Source: Amorphochlora amoebiformis
Lineage: Eukaryota; Cercozoa; Chlorarachniophyceae
Reading direction: 5' to 3'
NCBI GenBank assembly: GCA_054601695.1
Contig: BAAHQB010000355.1
Location: 62,001-126,000, forward strand
Length of the DNA stretch: 64,000 nt
In this document: positions 59,801 through 64,000 of the stretch, in pieces
Layout of the letters: each line of letters begins with the position of its first letter
Position numbering within the stretch: the first letter of the stretch is position 1
Notes under the pieces: generated by a model
What the model was told of the DNA's origin: nothing
The model's input: the letters and a program-made list of their open reading frames with translations, nothing else
Database searches by the model: none
Made by a program: the position numbers and the translations under genes

Positions 59801-60130
59801 TTGATTCTATATGGTGCGTGCGCACAGAAAACTAGAATCTCGGCGAAATTTCGGCGAAATTTCTGGAGCGTAACAGAGCGTGACGTCACTCCCTGTAACC
59901 TAGTCGGCTGAAGCTCCACTTCTACCGCGTAGAAGTGGAGATCGTCGGATAAGACGATCTCCAGAAATCTCCGAGATCTCTAGCAATCTTCGAGATCTCC
60001 AGAAATCTCCGAGATCTACAGAAATCTCCGAGATCTCCAGTAATCTCCGAGATCTCCAGAGTATCTCTGCCCATGTTTCTATACGCTACCGATATCTACT
60101 CGTCAACTTGCATAGCGTCCTTGTATTTAT
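59801..60130. other. Unique island with paired hairpins and a GAGATCTCC repeat
   Basis: Complex sequence: CGGCGAAATTT twice (59842 and 59853), a perfect TGACGTCA palindrome (59881-59888), two adjoining hairpins (59914-59961), then a tandem of about 20 bp built from CTCCGAGATCTCCAGAAAT (59958-60065, about five units), each with the palindrome GAGATCTC. No reading frame. Confidence 0.75.
59914..59961. other. Two perfect adjoining stem-loops
   Basis: Stem 1 is CTCCACTTCTAC (59914-59925) with its exact complement GTAGAAGTGGAG (59929-59940) around a 3-nt loop. Stem 2 is GAGATCGTC (59938-59946) with GACGATCTC (59953-59961) around GGATAA. The stems share the GAG at 59938-59940, so they are alternative or tightly stacked folds. 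GC-rich stems in AT-rich DNA suggest a cruciform site or a structured RNA; no terminator-like T run follows. Confidence 0.8.
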
Positions 60131-60143
60131 TTTGCTGTTCTAT

Positions 60144-60236
<93 letters not shown>

Positions 60237-60498
60237 CGCGTAAGTAGAGACTGGACTTTTCTTAACAACCGCTACTGACCTCCCTGCAGGTACCTATATA
60301 TAATATATATATATATATACACATATACAATACATATGTGTGTGTATATATATATATATATTTATTTACACACACACACATATATATATATATATATCTA
60401 TATATCTATTATGTATGAATATGCATGTATGTATATAATAATATGTATACTGCGTTCAGATATATATTACGCATATACATATACACACACACACACAT

Positions 60499-60529
<31 letters not shown>

Positions 60530-60546
60530 TTAAATACATATATATA

Positions 60547-60579
<33 letters not shown>

Positions 60580-60590
60580 TCTGTATAGTC
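60131..60590. repeat. (TA)n tract with one island
   Basis: TA/CA repeats; island 60233-60295 (GAGACTGGACTTTTCTTAAC). Confidence 0.8.
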
Positions 60591-61110
60591 AAGATAGCCG
60601 CCCTTGTGTTCTCTCCCCCCCCCCCTATGGTTGACCTCTAACCCCCCTTCTCTCTCCCCTGAATATCTCTCTCTCCCTCTTTTCTCCAACTTCTCTCTCT
60701 CTCTCTATTGAGTCGGACGAAAATTCATCTCACTTTTTCTCTCTCCTCTCGCCCTCTCTCATCTCAGCTCTCTCTTTTCTCTCTCTCTCTCTCTCTCTCT
60801 GTGTGTCTCTCTCTCCTTCTCTCTTCTCAACATCCTCTCCCAACTCTTTCTTTCCTCTCTCTCTCTCTCTCTGTCTCCCCCCTCTTTCTCTCCTACCTCT
60901 CCTCTAAATCTCTCCCTGGCCATCGAGTCGGATGACATTCGTATCTCTGTCTCTAGCTATCTCTCTCTCCCTCTATGCCTCTCTTCCTATCTCTCTCTCT
61001 CTCTCTATGTCTCTCTTCTCTTTCCCTCTTTTCCTCTTTCACCCGTCTCTCTCTCCTCGCTCTTTCTGCATATCTCTCTTCCCTCAATCCCTCCCACCAT
61101 CGACTCCGAT
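60591..61110. repeat. CT-rich tract with three related anchors
   Basis: CT repeats with C runs. ATTGAGTCGGACGAAAATTC (60708), CATCGAGTCGGATGACATTC (60921) and CATCGACTCCGATGATTCGG (61098) mark three diverged units of about 200 bp. Confidence 0.8.
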
Positions 61111-61430
61111 GATTCGGAGATGCGAGAACTCTTTCGCTTGCCCTTCTTGTCGACTTTTTCGACCAGAAAATATCGCGATATCACAGAGATATGCATGAAC
61201 CCCATGAAATGCTCTAGCCATCTGTCGGAGGTTATCAAGAGAGTTAGAGAGATTGAGATGAGAGAGAGAGAAGAGAGACAACTTGAGAGGATAAGAGCGT
61301 GAGAGATAGGCGGGGAAAAACACTTGGAAAGAGAGACAAAGGGAGATAAAAGAGTGACTTTGGAAAACTGAAATAGCAAGAAGTGAGAGTAGGAGAGGGA
61401 GAGAGTTACAGAGGTTTGAGAGAATTAGTG
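61111..61430. other. Unique island grading into a GA tract
   Basis: 61111-61240 is unique; a minus frame through it reads FMGFMHISVISRYFLVEKVD and KKGKRKSSRISESS, protein-like for about 45 codons but continued at both ends by CT/GA repeat translation. A real exon cannot be excluded; no splice sites stand out. 61250-61430 is GA-rich. Confidence 0.4.
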
Positions 61431-61555
61431 CCTAACCCTAACCCTAATCCTAATCCTAACAATAACTCTAACCCTAACCCTAACCCTAGCCAATGGTCCT
61501 CAGACTGAGACAAGCTGGATAATCTGACCCTAAGCCTAGCCCTAACTCGAACCCC
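61431..61555 (-). repeat. Interstitial telomeric array with embedded motif, CCCTAA
   Basis: CCCTAA units (61431-61490), then the inverse of the motif seen in the arrays at 32018 and 36107 (61491-61529, ATGGTCCTCAGACTGAGACA then AGCTGGATAATCTGACC), then a few degenerate CCCTAA units. Confidence 0.9.
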
Positions 61556-61850
61556 ACACCAAATCAGAAGGGAGTTTGAGAGATTGAAGAGAAAAAAAAG
61601 AAAAAAATAAGAGAGTTGAGGAATAGGAGAGTTTTGAGAGATTGGAAAGAAAAACAAGGAAAAAAAAAAAAACTATAAGAGATGAGGAATAAGAGAGTTT
61701 TGAAAGATTGGAAAGAAAAAGAGAAAAAAAAAATTATGAGAGATGAGGAATAGGAGAGTTTTGAGAGAATGGATAGAAAAAAAATTAAAAAAAGTTAGGA
61801 GAGTTGAGGAATAGAACTTGGAACTACAGGTTAACCCTTAGGCGAAATCT
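61556..61850 (+). repeat. Purine-rich tandem (GAGGAATAGGAGAGTTTTGA)
   Basis: Four units of about 75 bp (61570, 61616, 61688 and 61746): GAGTTTTGAGAGATTGGA, AAGAAAAA, AAAAAA and AGAGATGAGGAATAGGAGA. Confidence 0.85.
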
Positions 61851-62160
<310 letters not shown>

Positions 62161-62339
62161 AGCTCTTTGATCGAACAATCTGAATCATATCGATATATAC
62201 TGATATATATATATAATATATATATATATATATCTATATGTATATAGATATATATATATATATATATACAATATGTATAAATATGTGTATACATATTTGA
62301 TCTAACAATCTGAATCATACCATAACACGTATCGAGATA

Positions 62340-62397
<58 letters not shown>

Positions 62398-62440
62398 TCA
62401 GTATATCGATATGATTCAGATTGTTCGATCAAACAGCTTG
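62161..62440. repeat. Inverted repeat with a third direct copy
   Basis: TTTGATCGAACAATCTGAAT then CATATCGATATATACTGATA (62166-62207) is complemented by 62394-62433, one dinucleotide shorter. A third, direct copy (ATCTAACAATCTGAATCATA) is at 62299. The space between is mostly TA repeat. Confidence 0.85.
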
Positions 62441-62466
62441 AGCTACATATATATATATATATATAT

Positions 62467-62516
<50 letters not shown>

Positions 62517-62695
62517 TACCATTTGGAAGTTGTATTGGGTCAAGTTGGGAAATATACTTAGGGTAGCTTGCATATGTACACATACATACATATATATATA
62601 TATATCATACCATTTGGAAGTTGCATTTGGTCAAGTTGGGAAATATACTTAGGGTAGCTTCGCACAAACTTATTTGAATCCTATGTATGCATATA

Positions 62696-62732
<37 letters not shown>

Positions 62733-62742
62733 TGCATTAATG

Positions 62743-62789
<47 letters not shown>

Positions 62790-63035
62790 TATATAATACA
62801 CTCTCATAGTCATTACATGTACATATTTTTAGATCTAGTCAGTGTGTATTATTTTTTTTGGTAAATTTATAGACATAGCCGGTCATATATATATATATAT
62901 ATATATGCCTATATAATATAATATAGTCTTATAGTCATTATTACATGTACATATTTATAGATCTAGTCAGAATGTATTATTTGTTTTGTGCATGTATAGT
63001 ACACATTGCCAGTCATAGGTACATATACACTTATG

Positions 63036-63080
<45 letters not shown>
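62441..63080. repeat. Two 2-copy direct repeats among TA tracts
   Basis: (i) TCATACCATTTGGAAGTTGT, GGTCAAGTTGGGAAATATAC then TTAGGGTAGCTT at 62513 and 62605. (ii) ATAGTCATTACATGTACATA, TTTAGATCTAGTCAG and TGTATTATTT at 62806 and 62933. Confidence 0.9.
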
Positions 63081-63087
<7 letters not shown>

Positions 63088-63188
63088 CTGAAGATAATGT
63101 TTGATTATCATCTAAAATATAATTACATATCCAGTAATGGGTATATACATAAACATATATACTTACCTATATATGTACATATATATAC

Positions 63189-63222
<34 letters not shown>

Positions 63223-63560
63223 ATATATACATACATTACATATATACATATATGTAAATATATACATATATTATATTTACATATACTGATAAATAAACGA
63301 TATAAAAGAGGGTATGTAACCCTGAAAGCTAGCACGTTCTCAAGCAGTATGAGGTCGGTTAAACACGTGTTTGCCACGTGTTGAATGCGGTCATCATGTC
63401 ACCTTGTGTGACAATATGAGTGAGTGTATTATGATGTAACCGAACATGACGATATGATGTGAGCACGTGTGCGGGTGATCAGAAATCGCGAGCAGGTTAA
63501 TCAACATCCCATCCCAATCGAATAGTTTTGAACTGGTTTCAACAAAAGCGCCAAATACGT
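63081..63560. other. TA repeat and a unique island
   Basis: 63290-63560 is complex DNA with AAACACGTGTTTGCCACGTG (two CACGTG words) and several ATGATGTAACCG or ATGACGATATGATG words. No frame of note. Confidence 0.6.
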
Positions 63561-63578
63561 ATGTGTGTATGTATGCAT

Positions 63579-63637
<59 letters not shown>

Positions 63638-63681
63638 GTACAACACACAAACACATATCATACATATATATATATATATAC

Positions 63682-63763
<82 letters not shown>

Positions 63764-64000
63764 CACAACACACAAACACATATCATATATATATATATAT
63801 ATACATATATATGTATATATACATTATATATATATATATATATATATATACAAAACCGAAGGGGTCTATGACGCAAATGTCATGCATAGTCTATAAACTG
63901 CAAAAAGAAAACTACATTTTTGCTAATAACAGCATGTACGTATAAATGCAAAATGTCATGCATAGGCTATAAACTTCAAACAGCAAACTACATTTTTGCT
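63561..64000. repeat. TA tract with a 2-copy CA island and a terminal 2-copy unit
   Basis: Two copies of ACAACACACAAACACATATC (63640 and 63767). The window end holds two units (about 63877-63920 and 63950-64000) of AATGTCATGCATAG, CTATAAACT and AAACTACATTTTTGCT; the second runs off the window. Confidence 0.88.

Overview
The window looks like nuclear DNA of a eukaryote, probably an invertebrate animal. Three things point that way: thousands of bases of (TA)n microsatellite, many internal arrays of the metazoan-type telomere hexamer TTAGGG/CCCTAA, and almost no continuous coding sequence. The TTAGGG hexamer also occurs outside animals, so the phylum cannot be named from this sequence. I see no tRNA, rRNA, CRISPR array, bacterial-style operon or intact transposase.

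Layout. From 1 to about 43.6 kb the window is a mosaic of (TA)n tracts, short island-type minisatellites (30-70 bp non-TA units separated by TA runs of variable length), strand-switching GA/CT tracts (5.3-6.3, 14.9-16.7 kb) and about a dozen interstitial telomeric arrays (1.1, 9.8, 18.3-18.7, 21.9-22.5, 29.1, 31.9-33.3, 34.4-35.2, 36.1-38.4, 41.4-41.8, and later 61.4 kb). An inverted-repeat (foldback) element sits at 8754-9512. A short fragment resembling a retrotransposon reverse transcriptase lies at 29852-29980. From 43.6 to 48.2 kb there is a gene-like island. It holds one convincing open reading frame on the plus strand (46090-47076, 328 aa, a helical protein with a long hydrophobic segment), a 126-aa open frame on the minus strand whose ATG overlaps the plus ATG within one CATG, and a 91-aa coiled-coil-like minus frame at 47916-48191. 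From 48.2 kb the window enters the second copy of a large direct segmental duplication (23028-27596 and 48166-54822). That copy is joined to a second duplicated block (45052-45335 and 54827-55096). The last 9 kb returns to TA tracts, minisatellites, CT/GA tracts and a few unique islands, one of which (59.8-60.1 kb) has two perfect adjoining hairpins.

How it fits together. The density of interstitial telomere arrays, their flips of orientation (two places read TTAGGG then CCCTAA, as a fused chromosome end would), a shared ~38-bp motif embedded in three arrays, and the nested duplications suggest a subtelomeric or ancestral chromosome-end region shaped by repeated duplication. Assembly artefacts in such low-complexity DNA cannot be excluded. 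Apart from the single-exon gene at 46090 I would treat every coding call here as tentative: the TA tracts produce long Tyr-Ile frames on both strands that are not genes.
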